Origin: Ardenticatenaceae bacterium
Lineage (GTDB): Bacteria; Chloroflexota; Anaerolineae; Promineifilales; Promineifilaceae
Assembly: GCA_020634415.1 (NCBI GenBank)
Contig: JACKBT010000023.1
Location: 20,615-84,614, forward strand
Length of the DNA: 64,000 nucleotides
Direction: 5' to 3'
Positions 10,416 to 19,228 of the stretch are shown here, piece after piece. How positions within the stretch are numbered: position 1 is the first letter of the stretch; every line of letters starts with the position of its first letter. A model generated the notes under the pieces. The model had not been told where the DNA came from, searched no databases, and worked only from the letters and a program-made list of their open reading frames with translations. A program made the position numbers and the translations under genes.

Positions 10416-10797
10416 TTGCCTGACCGCATTTTTAGGGGGAATTTTACAAGAAGGGGACAGGTGGCAGGTGGCAGGTGGGTAGGGCGGGTGGTGTCCCACC
10501 GAGTCGCCCCATTTGCCCACCACTGCCCTCGTTTTGTCAGAAAATGGCAAGATAAAAGACCGACCACAGCCTCTAGGCCGTTGCAGACAGGGATAAACCG
10601 CTTAATCCAACTAACACAGGTTTGTTCTGTTGAATCAGCCAAGCCAACCATTCCGGTTCTGTTGCGTATACTTCACAGAAATTTACTCATCATATAATGG
10701 CAGCCTTGCCAAAAGAACATATAATTTCCTCAGATTATTCAGTTTTTTGTGGATAGAAAATGTTAGCATCATAAAAACACATTGAGGAGGAATAATT
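10416..10797. other. Gene-free interval upstream of AT-rich cassette
   Basis: About 380 bp without a credible gene. It holds a short GGTGGCAGGTGGCAGGTGGG run near 10460, a fragment resembling the CCGGTGTCCCACCG hairpin family near 10490, and an AT-rich end with two TATAAT hexamers (10693-10698 and 10720-10725), neither with a clear -35 partner. GAGGAGG at 10783-10789 is the ribosome-binding site of the next gene. Confidence 0.5.
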
Positions 10798-11556
10798 ATG
10801 CCAGAAGGACAGAAAAAACATCCATTAGAAGAATATTCTGAAAATGAACAAGTCGCTTATTTGAGTATTTTGTCTGCCATCTGTTATGCAGATAAAGAAT
10901 TTGGAGATAAGGAAAAACATCAGCTGGATAGCTTGTTGGCGAAACTTAAGATTTCGGATGCACAGAAAGCTAAAATTTATTCTTCAGTATTCAGCCTTCC
11001 ACACGAAGATAAACTGGCGAATCTTGAGGCCATTCAAAATCTTGGTAATACAGAATTAAAGTACACCTTGATCTCAGACTTGTGTCTTTTTTCTTTAGTT
11101 GATACGAAGTTCGCCGATGAAGAATATCAATACATACTTGGTATCAGGGAACTCTTGGGGATTACCCAAGAGCAAGTTGATGCCATCAAGTCTATCCAGG
11201 AGGAGCTTGCCAGAATCAAGAATATTCCTTCAAATTCTGAAAGAGTTAAACAAGTCATAAAAGATGGGGCAGCAAACCTTGCCGGGGTCGGTGTTCCTAT
11301 CGGAGCTATTGCAGCAAGTGGTTCAGTTTTTGGGCTTAGTGCCGCGGGGATGACTTCAGGTTTAGCCGCACTTGGTGCATTAGTTGGCGGTGGCATGTTG
11401 GCTGGGGCAGTCATTGTAGTTCCTGCAATTGCAGCCGGGGCTGCTTATGGTGTTAAAAAGCTATTTGATGTCGTGTGGAGAGATAAAGAGATTTCCGATG
11501 ATGAGAAATCCTCGCAAGAAAAAGGTCGAAAACGGACATGGACGAAAAAAGCATAA
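10798..11556 (+). CDS. TerB-like protein with Gly/Ala-rich hydrophobic C-terminal segment
   Basis: The 252-residue protein begins with a strong GAGGAGG ribosome-binding site 8 bp upstream of the ATG. Residues 15-140 are helical and look like a TerB-type fold, with two ADKEF/ADEEY-type acidic elements (ICYADKEFGDKE and LVDTKFADEEYQ). Residues about 165-220 are Gly/Ala-rich and hydrophobic (SVFGLSAAGMTSGLAALG, VGGGMLAGAV), recalling the IFI6/IFI27 (ISG12) signature, and would insert in or perforate a membrane. The tail is charged. It opens a three-gene AT-rich cassette and overlaps the next gene by 19 bp. No TerC/TerD/TerZ genes are nearby, so a tellurite role is not supported. Function unknown. 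Confidence 0.6.
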   Translation: MPEGQKKHPLEEYSENEQVAYLSILSAICYADKEFGDKEKHQLDSLLAKLKISDAQKAKIYSSVFSLPHEDKLANLEAIQNLGNTELKYTLISDLCLFSLVDTKFADEEYQYILGIRELLGITQEQVDAIKSIQEELARIKNIPSNSERVKQVIKDGAANLAGVGVPIGAIAASGSVFGLSAAGMTSGLAALGALVGGGMLAGAVIVVPAIAAGAAYGVKKLFDVVWRDKEISDDEKSSQEKGRKRTWTKKA

Positions 11557-11891
11557 ACAATGAATTACAACCAGTGTCAGCTAAACTTGTACTTGTACAA
11601 GGAGTGGTTCAGAATCTGCCCGAAATTGTTGGGGTAATCAAGGAAATCTACACCCTCAACAAGAAAGAACAATTATTTGGTAAAGTTCTGCAATCCCGGC
11701 TCGACGAATTGAATGTTAACAAAGAGAACTTCAAAGCCCTGGTTGAAGGCTTGACCGAATTATCAAAATCAGAAAATACTGATTCCGAGACCAAAGCGAT
11801 GTATCGAGATATGATAAAAACATTGTTTGAAATCTTCACAACAAATCTGCGTAGTTCACAGGGTGTTTCCAACTATCTGAAAGAGCTTTAG
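11538..11891 (+). CDS. Small hypothetical protein of AT-rich cassette
   Basis: A 117-residue, mostly helical protein (KLVLVQGVVQNLPEIVGVIKE, split as KLVLVQGVV and LPEIVGVIKE; later ENFKALVEGLTELSKSEN). No signal peptide or known motif is seen. It starts inside the TerB-like gene (19-bp overlap) and ends 3 bp before the next small gene, so translation is probably coupled. The sequence alone gives no function; the tight packing suggests the three products act together. Confidence 0.6.
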   Translation: MDEKSINNELQPVSAKLVLVQGVVQNLPEIVGVIKEIYTLNKKEQLFGKVLQSRLDELNVNKENFKALVEGLTELSKSENTDSETKAMYRDMIKTLFEIFTTNLRSSQGVSNYLKEL

Positions 11892-11894
11892 TAA

Positions 11895-12152
11895 ATGTAT
11901 GGGATAAATTTATTGGTAGTTGCCAAAATATTGGGAACGACTACGGCTAGCAATGTCTTATTTAACAAGAACGGGGCAATTCGTTCAATTCATCAGGAAA
12001 TTATAAAGTATTCTGCTCAACAAAATATTGCAATGGTTAAGGTAATGATGCGAAACCTTGCCCAACAAAACGAGCAGGCGTATAAAGATGTTGTCAAAAT
12101 TCTTAGAGAACATTTTACCGAAGAAGAATTGCAAGAAATCCTACCTCAATGA
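11895..12152 (+). CDS. Small hypothetical protein ending the AT-rich cassette
   Basis: An 85-residue protein with a short hydrophobic N-terminus (YGINLLVVAKILGTTTASN) and a helical, charged remainder ending in HFTEEELQEILPQ. It follows the preceding stop by 3 bp. The ATG has little ribosome-binding sequence of its own, consistent with coupling. Function unknown. Confidence 0.55.
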   Translation: MYGINLLVVAKILGTTTASNVLFNKNGAIRSIHQEIIKYSAQQNIAMVKVMMRNLAQQNEQAYKDVVKILREHFTEEELQEILPQ

Positions 12153-12203
12153 GTGAAAAGGGGTGCTAGCCCCAGGTGCACCGGACGTGCTCTAGCTTGC
12201 CAT

Positions 12204-13109
12204 TCATAACGGCCGTCCATCCCCCACCATCTCCCGCAACCCAACCAACAACGACCGTCCCGCCTGCCACCCAATAAGCCGCTGCGTTCGCGCCACATCC
12301 GCCACCTGCACCGCCTCCTCACCCGGGCGGCTGGGCAACACACCAATTAACGGCCGTCCCGCCCCCCCCACTAACCCATAAATCTGCCGCACCACCTCCG
12401 CCACACTCGTCAACACCCCCGTTCCCAAATCTACGGTTTGCCCTGGCTGCAAGCCACTGCCTATTATCGCCGCCAAACCTTCAGCCACATCCGCCGCATA
12501 AATCCAATCCCGCTGCTGCGTTCCCGCCGTCATCGGGAAATCCTCACCGGCTTGCGCCGCCGCCAACGCCGCTGGCAGTAAATTCCGCGCCGGCTGCCCC
12601 GGCCCATACGCCTGGAAGATCATGCCGCCGTGAATCGGCCAGCCCTGCGTGCGGGCATACATCTGGCAAAACTGCCAGGCCGCCGCTTTGCTGGCCGCAT
12701 ACACATTCATGCTGCTCAACTCACCCGGTGTCCGTGCCACAATCAACTGCTCCGTGTTAAAACGCTTCTCAAAACAGGCCCGAATCAGGTTCAGGCTGGC
12801 GGTAAGGTTGTGGCGAACGGCCGTCTCCACCCCCAAAAACGGCTCCGTCACCCCCGCCGCCGCCAGATGAATCACCACATCCGGCTCGGCCTCCTCCACC
12901 GCCCGCACCGTCAACTGCAAATTGCGTAAATCGGCATAAACCAGCTCCACTTGCGAGCGCACAGCCGCCAGATAGGGCGGCAACTTAGCCAGATTGTAAT
13001 TATCGCGGAGGAGGGCAATAACGGCCGTATCCCCCCGCCCCACCAAATGCTCGATGAGAAAACGGCCGATAAACCCCGTCGCCCCTGTGACTAAAATACG
13101 TTGAGACAT
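12204..13109 (-). CDS. NAD-dependent epimerase/dehydratase (extended SDR)
   Basis: The 301-residue protein has the Rossmann motif TGATGFIGRF near residue 8, the cofactor acidic region, HLAAAGVTEP near 80, and the catalytic YAASK near 135. These are extended-SDR hallmarks seen in nucleotide-sugar epimerases and dehydratases; the exact sugar substrate is not readable. The likely final Ser/Thr of the catalytic set precedes the YxxxK. It stands alone, with its promoter region facing the HAD gene, where an ATTACGTAATTAC-type palindrome lies (13120-13146). Confidence 0.85.
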   Translation of the reverse strand: MSQRILVTGATGFIGRFLIEHLVGRGDTAVIALLRDNYNLAKLPPYLAAVRSQVELVYADLRNLQLTVRAVEEAEPDVVIHLAAAGVTEPFLGVETAVRHNLTASLNLIRACFEKRFNTEQLIVARTPGELSSMNVYAASKAAAWQFCQMYARTQGWPIHGGMIFQAYGPGQPARNLLPAALAAAQAGEDFPMTAGTQQRDWIYAADVAEGLAAIIGSGLQPGQTVDLGTGVLTSVAEVVRQIYGLVGGAGRPLIGVLPSRPGEEAVQVADVARTQRLIGWQAGRSLLVGLREMVGDGRPL

Positions 13110-13118
13110 TTACATAAT

Positions 13119-13146
13119 GATGTAATTACGTTATTACGTAATTACA
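13119..13146. repeat. AT-rich palindrome between divergent genes
   Basis: GTAATTACG near 13121 is matched by CGTAATTAC at about 13136-13144 around a short centre. It sits between the divergent SDR and HAD genes and could be an operator or a remnant hairpin. A similar AATTACG...CGTAATT palindrome occurs at 43961-43980. Confidence 0.45.
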
Positions 13147-13200
13147 TGCTATCATCCGCCAATCTTATTCTATTTTAAGGTGGGAGGCACTCAATCCCCT

Positions 13201-14010
13201 ATGTCTAAATCCATTCAACTGGTCATTACCGACCTGGACGGCACCTTATTAAACAGCCACGGCGAAGTTTCCGCCGCGAATGAACAAGCCCTGCGCCAAT
13301 GCCTGGCTCAAGGCATCCCTGTTACCATTGCTACCGGCAAAACACGCCACTCCGCCCTCAAAATCATCAACAAACTAAATTTGCCCACGCCCGGTGTCTT
13401 CATTCAAGGCTTAATCATCTGCGCCGCCGATGGCACCGTGCTGGCCCAGCAGCAGTTGGGGATGGACATCGTAGAGCAAGTTGTCCCCTTTGTGCAGGAG
13501 CATGGCGTAGATGTTTTTGCTTACTGCCACGAGCGGCTGCTAACCCTGCAAGATTCGGCACTGCGCTACAAACTGAACGGCCGTTACGCAGAACCCCTGG
13601 CCGACATCGTACCCAATCTGGCCGATTGGGCCGAGATGGGCGTTTGCAAACTACTCGTGCAGCAAGATGCCCCCGCCTTTTCCGCCTCCTTGCGCCAGCA
13701 ACTGCGCGATCTCATTGGCGAACGGGCCACATTAACCCAGGCTTTAACCAATTCCGTCGAGATTTTGCCTCACGGAGCCTCGAAGGGGGCCGGGGTAGCC
13801 CAACTTTTGCACTATTTGAACGTTGATCCACATCACGTCTTAGCCATTGGCGATGCCGAAAATGATGTAGAGATGCTGCAACTGGTGGGCACGGGCGTGG
13901 CTATGGGCAATGCCGTGCCTCGCTTAAAAGCAGTGGCCGATTATGTAGTTGGCAGTAATGATGACGATGGTGTGGCCGAGGCAATCGGCCGTTTTGCCTT
14001 ACAGCCATAA
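13201..14010 (+). CDS. Cof-type HAD-IIB family phosphatase
   Basis: The 269-residue protein has the HAD nucleophile motif DLDGTLL near its start, ATGKTRHS as motif II, and GDAENDVEML as the motif III/IV metal-binding aspartates. Cap-domain size fits the IIB class that hydrolyses small phosphorylated sugars or cofactors. I placed the start at the ATG at 13201, because the upstream GTG at 13180 lies in the GGTGGGAGG ribosome-binding sequence. It is divergent from the epimerase gene and monocistronic. Confidence 0.85.
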   Translation: MSKSIQLVITDLDGTLLNSHGEVSAANEQALRQCLAQGIPVTIATGKTRHSALKIINKLNLPTPGVFIQGLIICAADGTVLAQQQLGMDIVEQVVPFVQEHGVDVFAYCHERLLTLQDSALRYKLNGRYAEPLADIVPNLADWAEMGVCKLLVQQDAPAFSASLRQQLRDLIGERATLTQALTNSVEILPHGASKGAGVAQLLHYLNVDPHHVLAIGDAENDVEMLQLVGTGVAMGNAVPRLKAVADYVVGSNDDDGVAEAIGRFALQP

Positions 14011-14154
14011 CCTCCATCATTCATTCCCCAATTGCTACCCTCCCAGGCGCATGTTATAATCCGAAGTGGATATTATTGTAAACTTTTAGCGTTAATGGAA
14101 GCCAATTGTACATAGTTTTTAATTGTACAAGTGCAGTAATAGCAGGAAGATAGA

Positions 14155-17100
14155 ATGCCGTTTACTGATTTGTGGGGAGTAAATTTGCCAGGAGGTTTGG
14201 GGATTCCAGATCAGTTTCTGGCTTATTTTCTTTTGCTGGTTTACGGTGCGGCCTTTGCCTACTTTGTGTACGTGAACCGGGCGTATTTCACCAGCACAAC
14301 TCGGCAGCAGTGGCAGTATACGGCCGTTCTCACCCTCACCGCCCTCCTCTTCAGCCAACTCCTGCCCATCCGCCTCTCCTTCAACAACCAACTAGCCCCC
14401 CTCTTCGCCGTCCAAAACCCCATCACCGTTTTCATCCCCTTTGCCACCGTCTCCTTCCTCTTAGCCGCCGCCATCCTCAACCCCTTGGCCGCCCTCATCG
14501 TCGGCACAGCCAGCGGCCTGGGCCACGCCTGGGGACAAACCCACCAACTATTCGACATCTTCCACTACGCCTTCGCGGGCGTGCTTGCGGCGGCCAGCTT
14601 CCAGCAACATTATCGCAGCCGTTTGGCGCAGTGGTTACGTCATCCCGTGAGCGGCGGGGCAGCGGTAACGGCCGTTCTCATCATCCCCCTCGCCCTCGCC
14701 ACCTATGTCACCACTGATGCCAATGCCGGCAGCCTCGTCGCCGTAGATTTAGCCCTTTCCACCGCCAGCGCCAACTTCTGGCCCCTGGTCATCGAAGGTG
14801 CTTTTGGTGGCTTCATCGTCTGGCTCATCCTGCGCGGTATGCCCCACTTGCGCCCCACCCACTCCCTCATCCCCTCCCCCTTTGATGTCAACCTGCGCAA
14901 ACGGTTATTAAGCAACTTTGTCCGCTTCGCCATCGTCCTCACCATCTTGTTAGTCACCGTCGTCTTCAACCTCTCCGCCTACCTCGCCACCCGGCTCGTC
15001 GTCAACCAGATGGCCCACGACGCCCAAACGGTTCTCGCCGAACTCCCCACCTTCCAATCCAATTTGCAGGGCCTTATTGAACAATATGAAGCCAACGAAG
15101 CCTTAGCCAATGGCCTGGAAAACGACAAACGATCCCTACTGCGCCAAATGTACCGCAGCAATCCACCCTTCTATCGCGGCCTCATTTTGGTCGAAGCCAA
15201 TCAAACCGTCTCCGCCGTTGTTCCCGACGATTTACAAAATGCTACCCTTTCCGAACAGGAGTTAACGGCCGTTGCCGAAGCCATCCGCACCAACACCCCC
15301 CAGGTCAGCGCCGCCGCCACCCCCACCCCCGAACACGTCCTCAGCCTCATCGTCCCCATCATAGACAACAACGGCGAAGCCAGCGCCGCCCTCGTCGGCC
15401 GCGTCCCCGAACTCTCCCTAGAAAGCCTCATCGTCGGCCTGCAAGGCACAGTCGGCAAAGGCACCGGCTTCATCGTAGACGACAAAAACCGCATCATCGC
15501 CCACACCGATTCATCCCGCCTGCTCAGCGAATGGGAACGGCCGTTCAACGACTCCCAACGCACCATCAACACCGACAGCACCGCCGCTGGCCGCGACAAT
15601 GGCCGCGACAACGGTCGCGCCTACCAAAGCCGCCAGGAAAGCAGCAACGCCCGCGAACTCGTCTACGAAATCACCGGCAGCAACCCCGCCTGGACCGTCG
15701 TCATCACCGTCCCCTACGAAGTCGTCCTGCGCCTCGCCTGGAGCATCGGCTGGCCCCTCGGCCTCGTCCTCATCATCTTCGCCGGCCTCTTCTACTTCAA
15801 TTTAGACAAAATCGGCCGTGAAATCACCGAACCCATCACCGAACTGGTACAAGCCTCCAAAACCATCGCCGCTGGCGGCAGCCTCACCAACCCCATCCCC
15901 ACCGACCGCGACGACGAATTGGGCCAATTAGGGCAGGCATTCGCCCAAATGCAGCGCTCCCTCAAACAGCGGCTCGACGAACTCTCCCTCCTGCTCAGCG
16001 TCAGCCACGATGTCTCCTCCAGCATAGATTTGAACCAGAGTATGCCCGTCATTTTACAGGGAACCCTGCGCGGCACAGGCGCCGCCGGGGCGCGGGCCGT
16101 CCTCGTCAACCCCAGCGGCGGCCACCCCCTCACCTTCGGCGAAGGGCCAGCCGCCCCCGCCATGGCCGAGTTAGATCGGCCGATCATGTTCCAACTCCGC
16201 GACAAACCAGAGATGCTGCTGGCCTCCCCCAACCAAATCGTCTCCACCCTCTTTTTAGAACGGGCCGACCCCCTGCCCGTTCGCGCCATTTTTGCCATCC
16301 CCCTCCACGCCCATGATCGCTTCCAGGGCATTGTCTGGCTTGGCTATCGCCAGCCGCGCAACTTCACAATGGACGAGCGCAACCTGCTGCACACCCTCGT
16401 GGGCCAAACCTCGGTGGTGGTGGAAAATGCTCGCCTATTTGCCACCGCTGAAGGGGGACGACGGCGCTTAGCGGCCGTTCTCGCCAGCACCTCCGATGCC
16501 GTCATCGTTACCGACCAGACAGAACGAGTACTGCTCGCCAACCCCGCCTTTGAGAAGATTTTTGGCCTGAGTGCCAACGAAATCACCGGACGGGCCGTGG
16601 TGGATGTGATTCCCTCGCCAGAACTCATACACACCTTAACAGGCGCGGAGGCTGTGGGCATGGAGGTAAACGGGGAAAACGGCCGTACTTACTACACCAA
16701 CGCCTCCACCATCATCCGCAACGACGGCCAAGTCTTAGGCCGCGTCGCCGTTTTGCACGACATCACCCACTTCAAAGAGCTAGACGAACTCAAATCCGAA
16801 TTCGTCTCCACCGTCTCCCACGACCTGCGCAGCCCCCTCACCTACATGCGCGGCTACGGCAACATGCTCTCCATGGTCGGCGAACTCAACGAAAAACAGA
16901 AAGAGTACGTCGAGAAAATCCTCAGCGGCATCACCCAAATGTCTAATCTCGTAGACGATTTGCTGGAATTGGCACGAGCCGATGCGGGTGTGGACATGAA
17001 ACAAGACGATATTCAGATGGGGCCGCTCATCAACGACATTGCCAACGAATATTGGCAGCATGCCCATTACAACGGCATCAACATCGAACTGGATATTGCC

Positions 17101-17481
17101 CCCAACCTGCCCATCATTCGCGGCAGCGAGATGGTGCTGCGCCGCGCCATCACCAACTACGTCACCAACGCCATCAAATACGCCCCCAACAGCGGCCCCA
17201 TGACCATCAAGGCCGAGCAGGTCAATGGCGAAATCATCGTCAGCGTGCGGGACAATGGCCCTGGCATCCCCCCAGAGGACGTGGTGCGTGTGTTTGAACG
17301 GTTTGTGCGCTTGAAGCAGCGTGGACAAGAACAGATTAAAGGCTCAGGCTTGGGTCTGGCGATTGTCCGCTCTTACATTGAGCAGCATGGGGGCCGCACC
17401 TGGTGCCAAAGCCAGGTGGGCAAGGGCAGCACCTTCGGCCTTTCCCTCCCCGCCAAAAAGCAAGAAAGCGGTCATCCGTAA
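14155..17481 (+). CDS. Membrane-bound multidomain sensor histidine kinase
   Basis: The protein has 1108 residues. Several hydrophobic helices fill residues 15-235 (a MASE-like integral membrane block), followed by another helix near 270, an extracytoplasmic sensor part, a helix near 530-548 and a HAMP linker (REITEPITELVQASKTIAAGG, split as REITEPI and VQASKTIAAGG). A GAF domain (about 620-770) and a PAS domain (about 780-880) come next. The HisKA motif VSTVSHDLRSPL carries the phospho-acceptor His889. The ATPase part shows NYVTNAIKYAP, DNGPGIPPED and GSGLGLAIV. No response-regulator gene is adjacent. Confidence 0.92.
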   Translation: MPFTDLWGVNLPGGLGIPDQFLAYFLLLVYGAAFAYFVYVNRAYFTSTTRQQWQYTAVLTLTALLFSQLLPIRLSFNNQLAPLFAVQNPITVFIPFATVSFLLAAAILNPLAALIVGTASGLGHAWGQTHQLFDIFHYAFAGVLAAASFQQHYRSRLAQWLRHPVSGGAAVTAVLIIPLALATYVTTDANAGSLVAVDLALSTASANFWPLVIEGAFGGFIVWLILRGMPHLRPTHSLIPSPFDVNLRKRLLSNFVRFAIVLTILLVTVVFNLSAYLATRLVVNQMAHDAQTVLAELPTFQSNLQGLIEQYEANEALANGLENDKRSLLRQMYRSNPPFYRGLILVEANQTVSAVVPDDLQNATLSEQELTAVAEAIRTNTPQVSAAATPTPEHVLSLIVPIIDNNGEASAALVGRVPELSLESLIVGLQGTVGKGTGFIVDDKNRIIAHTDSSRLLSEWERPFNDSQRTINTDSTAAGRDNGRDNGRAYQSRQESSNARELVYEITGSNPAWTVVITVPYEVVLRLAWSIGWPLGLVLIIFAGLFYFNLDKIGREITEPITELVQASKTIAAGGSLTNPIPTDRDDELGQLGQAFAQMQRSLKQRLDELSLLLSVSHDVSSSIDLNQSMPVILQGTLRGTGAAGARAVLVNPSGGHPLTFGEGPAAPAMAELDRPIMFQLRDKPEMLLASPNQIVSTLFLERADPLPVRAIFAIPLHAHDRFQGIVWLGYRQPRNFTMDERNLLHTLVGQTSVVVENARLFATAEGGRRRLAAVLASTSDAVIVTDQTERVLLANPAFEKIFGLSANEITGRAVVDVIPSPELIHTLTGAEAVGMEVNGENGRTYYTNASTIIRNDGQVLGRVAVLHDITHFKELDELKSEFVSTVSHDLRSPLTYMRGYGNMLSMVGELNEKQKEYVEKILSGITQMSNLVDDLLELARADAGVDMKQDDIQMGPLINDIANEYWQHAHYNGINIELDIAPNLPIIRGSEMVLRRAITNYVTNAIKYAPNSGPMTIKAEQVNGEIIVSVRDNGPGIPPEDVVRVFERFVRLKQRGQEQIKGSGLGLAIVRSYIEQHGGRTWCQSQVGKGSTFGLSLPAKKQESGHP

Positions 17482-17511
17482 TCGGCAGTACCGCATTCTT
17501 GCCACGTTCCC

Positions 17512-17541
17512 CGAAGCGCGAAAGGGATTTCGCGGCTACAA
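17512..17541. repeat. Partial copy of GTAGCCGCG hairpin family
   Basis: The 3' flank of the kinase gene carries GAAGCGCGAAAGGGATTTCG and CGGCTACAA, matching part of the longer repeat at 51141-51200. It is a half element between converging genes. Confidence 0.5.
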
Positions 17542-17553
17542 ATTGGCAAACTG

Positions 17554-18480
17554 CTAGGCTTCGAGTTGATTGAGGAAGGCTTTTAGTTCTGGGGGGAGTT
17601 CGGCTTTGACGGTGAGGGGTTCGTTATCAGACGGCCGTTCAAACGTAATTTCCGCCGCGTGCAAAAAATGGCGGCCCAGCGGCGTGCGCCGTGTGCGCCG
17701 CGAGCCATACACATTATCACCCACAATCGGATAACCAATATAGGCCAGATGCACCCGAATCTGGTGCGTGCGCCCCGTTTTGGGGCGGCATTCCACCAAC
17801 GTATAATCGCCATACGCCACCAGAGCCTGATAATAAGTTTGGGCCGGTTTGGCTGTGTATGAACTGTTGAGGGGAATCACTTCCATACGCTTGCGCTTTT
17901 CCACGTGACGGCCGATAGGCGCGTCAATGAGCGCGGTTGGGGGCTGCAAATCGCCCTCCACCAGCGCCAGGTACACCTTCTCCACCGTGCGCTCGCGGAA
18001 CTGCCGCTGCAAATGCCACAGGGCGCGGTCATGTTTGGCGATGAGGATGAGGCCAGAGGTATATTTGTCCAGCCGATGCACAATGCCGGGGCGCATTTCG
18101 TAACCCACGCCAAACACATCGGGGCAGTAGTGCAGCACGGCGTTAACCAGGGTGCCGCTGTCATGCCCGGAACCAGGGTGCACGACCATGCCTGCGGGTT
18201 TGTTGATGATGAGCATGTCGTCATCTTCGTAACAAATATCCAGGGAGATGTCCTCGGCTACCAGGTCTGTCTCCACGATTTCGGGGAGAACGGCCGTTAT
18301 CACCTCACCGCCTGCCAACTTAAAACTGGCCTTCACACGACGGCCGTTCACCAACACCGCCCCATCCTTAATCAGCTTCTGCCACTGCATCCGCGACAAA
18401 TCCGTCACCGCATCCGAGATAGCCTTATCCAGCCGCTCACCCGGCACATTCAGCGTAATTTCCAAATTTTGTTCACTCAT
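17554..18480 (-). CDS. RluA-family rRNA pseudouridine synthase (RluD-like)
   Basis: The 308-residue enzyme has an N-terminal S4 RNA-binding domain (ERLDKAISDA ... LVNGRRVKASFKL) and the catalytic domain with HRLDKYTSGL, the signature that contains the catalytic aspartate, then GRTHQIRVHLAYIGYPIVGD. It isomerises uridines in structured RNA, most likely large-subunit rRNA. The ATG at 18480 was chosen over one 36 bp upstream because it gives a normal S4 start and overlaps the lspA stop by 8 bp (ATGAGTGA). LspA-RluA pairing is common in bacteria. Confidence 0.9.
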   Translation of the reverse strand: MSEQNLEITLNVPGERLDKAISDAVTDLSRMQWQKLIKDGAVLVNGRRVKASFKLAGGEVITAVLPEIVETDLVAEDISLDICYEDDDMLIINKPAGMVVHPGSGHDSGTLVNAVLHYCPDVFGVGYEMRPGIVHRLDKYTSGLILIAKHDRALWHLQRQFRERTVEKVYLALVEGDLQPPTALIDAPIGRHVEKRKRMEVIPLNSSYTAKPAQTYYQALVAYGDYTLVECRPKTGRTHQIRVHLAYIGYPIVGDNVYGSRRTRRTPLGRHFLHAAEITFERPSDNEPLTVKAELPPELKAFLNQLEA

Positions 18481-19099
18481 GGGAAAAAGGCTGTTGCTCG
18501 GCAGAGTTGGGACCAACAGCTTCCATGTCGAGGCTCTTTTTTTGGGCCAGCGCCATCTCCTGCTGCTGCTCCTTAAACATCAACCAGGCCAAAATCACCA
18601 CCCCGGCCACCACCGACGTATCGGCCAGATTAAAGATGGGCCAGGGGCCAAAATCCAAGAAATCGGTAACATGCCCCAGCCGAAAGCGATCTATCACATT
18701 GCCCAAAGCCCCACCCAACTGCAAACCCAGGGCCAGCCGCAAGACCATCTGCCCGGCAGGCAGGGTGTAGTTGTAATAAAGAATCACCGTCCCCACGATG
18801 ATGGCGACAATGGTGAAAAATTGACCGCCAGCGGGAAAGATGCCAAACGCCGCGCCTGTGTTGGTGGCATGGGTAAACCGGAAAAAGGCGGCAATTTCGG
18901 GAATTGGCGCGTAGGATTGGTAGATGGGTAGGCTGATTTCGACAAAGTATTTGCTAATCTGATCAAGGAGGATGACAACGGCCGTTACCACAAACAAAAA
19001 CATCTGCTGTTTCGCCGTTGCCTGCTCCAGCACCGGTTCTGGTGGAGCAACTGCTTCTTCTGTTTCCAGGGGGGAAATCGTTTCAAGTTCATTCATCAT
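18473..19099 (-). CDS. lspA: Lipoprotein signal peptidase II
   Basis: The 208-residue protein has four hydrophobic helices and the family motifs LDQISKYFV, TNTGAAFGIF, GNVIDRFRLGHVTDFLDF and FNLADTSVVAG; the aspartates in NVIDR and NLADT are the expected catalytic pair. It cleaves signal peptides of diacylated prolipoproteins in the cytoplasmic membrane. It has an unusual 30-residue acidic N-terminal extension before helix 1. It is translationally coupled to the downstream pseudouridine synthase. At least three lipobox proteins in this window are plausible substrates. Confidence 0.95.
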   Translation of the reverse strand: MMNELETISPLETEEAVAPPEPVLEQATAKQQMFLFVVTAVVILLDQISKYFVEISLPIYQSYAPIPEIAAFFRFTHATNTGAAFGIFPAGGQFFTIVAIIVGTVILYYNYTLPAGQMVLRLALGLQLGGALGNVIDRFRLGHVTDFLDFGPWPIFNLADTSVVAGVVILAWLMFKEQQQEMALAQKKSLDMEAVGPNSAEQQPFSHE

Positions 19100-19170
19100 G
19101 CGTTCATTGTACCAAGTGACGGCCGTTTGGCGAAAAGTTCCTATGCCTTCCTCAGAGTTGAATGGGAGGG

Positions 19171-19228
19171 GGATTAGAGATTGGCGACGAGAGACTAATC
19201 AATCTTCACGCCCCAATCTCCAGTCTCC
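19171..19228. repeat. GGAGACTGGAGATTGG-family hairpin repeat
   Basis: Imperfect inverted copies of GATTAGAGATTGG and CCAATCTCCAGTCTC. The right part forms the last codons and the TGA of the methyltransferase gene that ends at 19199. Confidence 0.7.

Noticed and set aside
10385..10651. 88-codon minus-strand frame in the spacer
   Set aside because: No ribosome-binding site, overlaps short direct repeats and repeat fragments, and has no recognisable domain.
10798..11556. Tellurite resistance function for the TerB-like gene
   Set aside because: TerB-type folds are widespread, no other ter genes are present and the C-terminal segment is unlike TerB.
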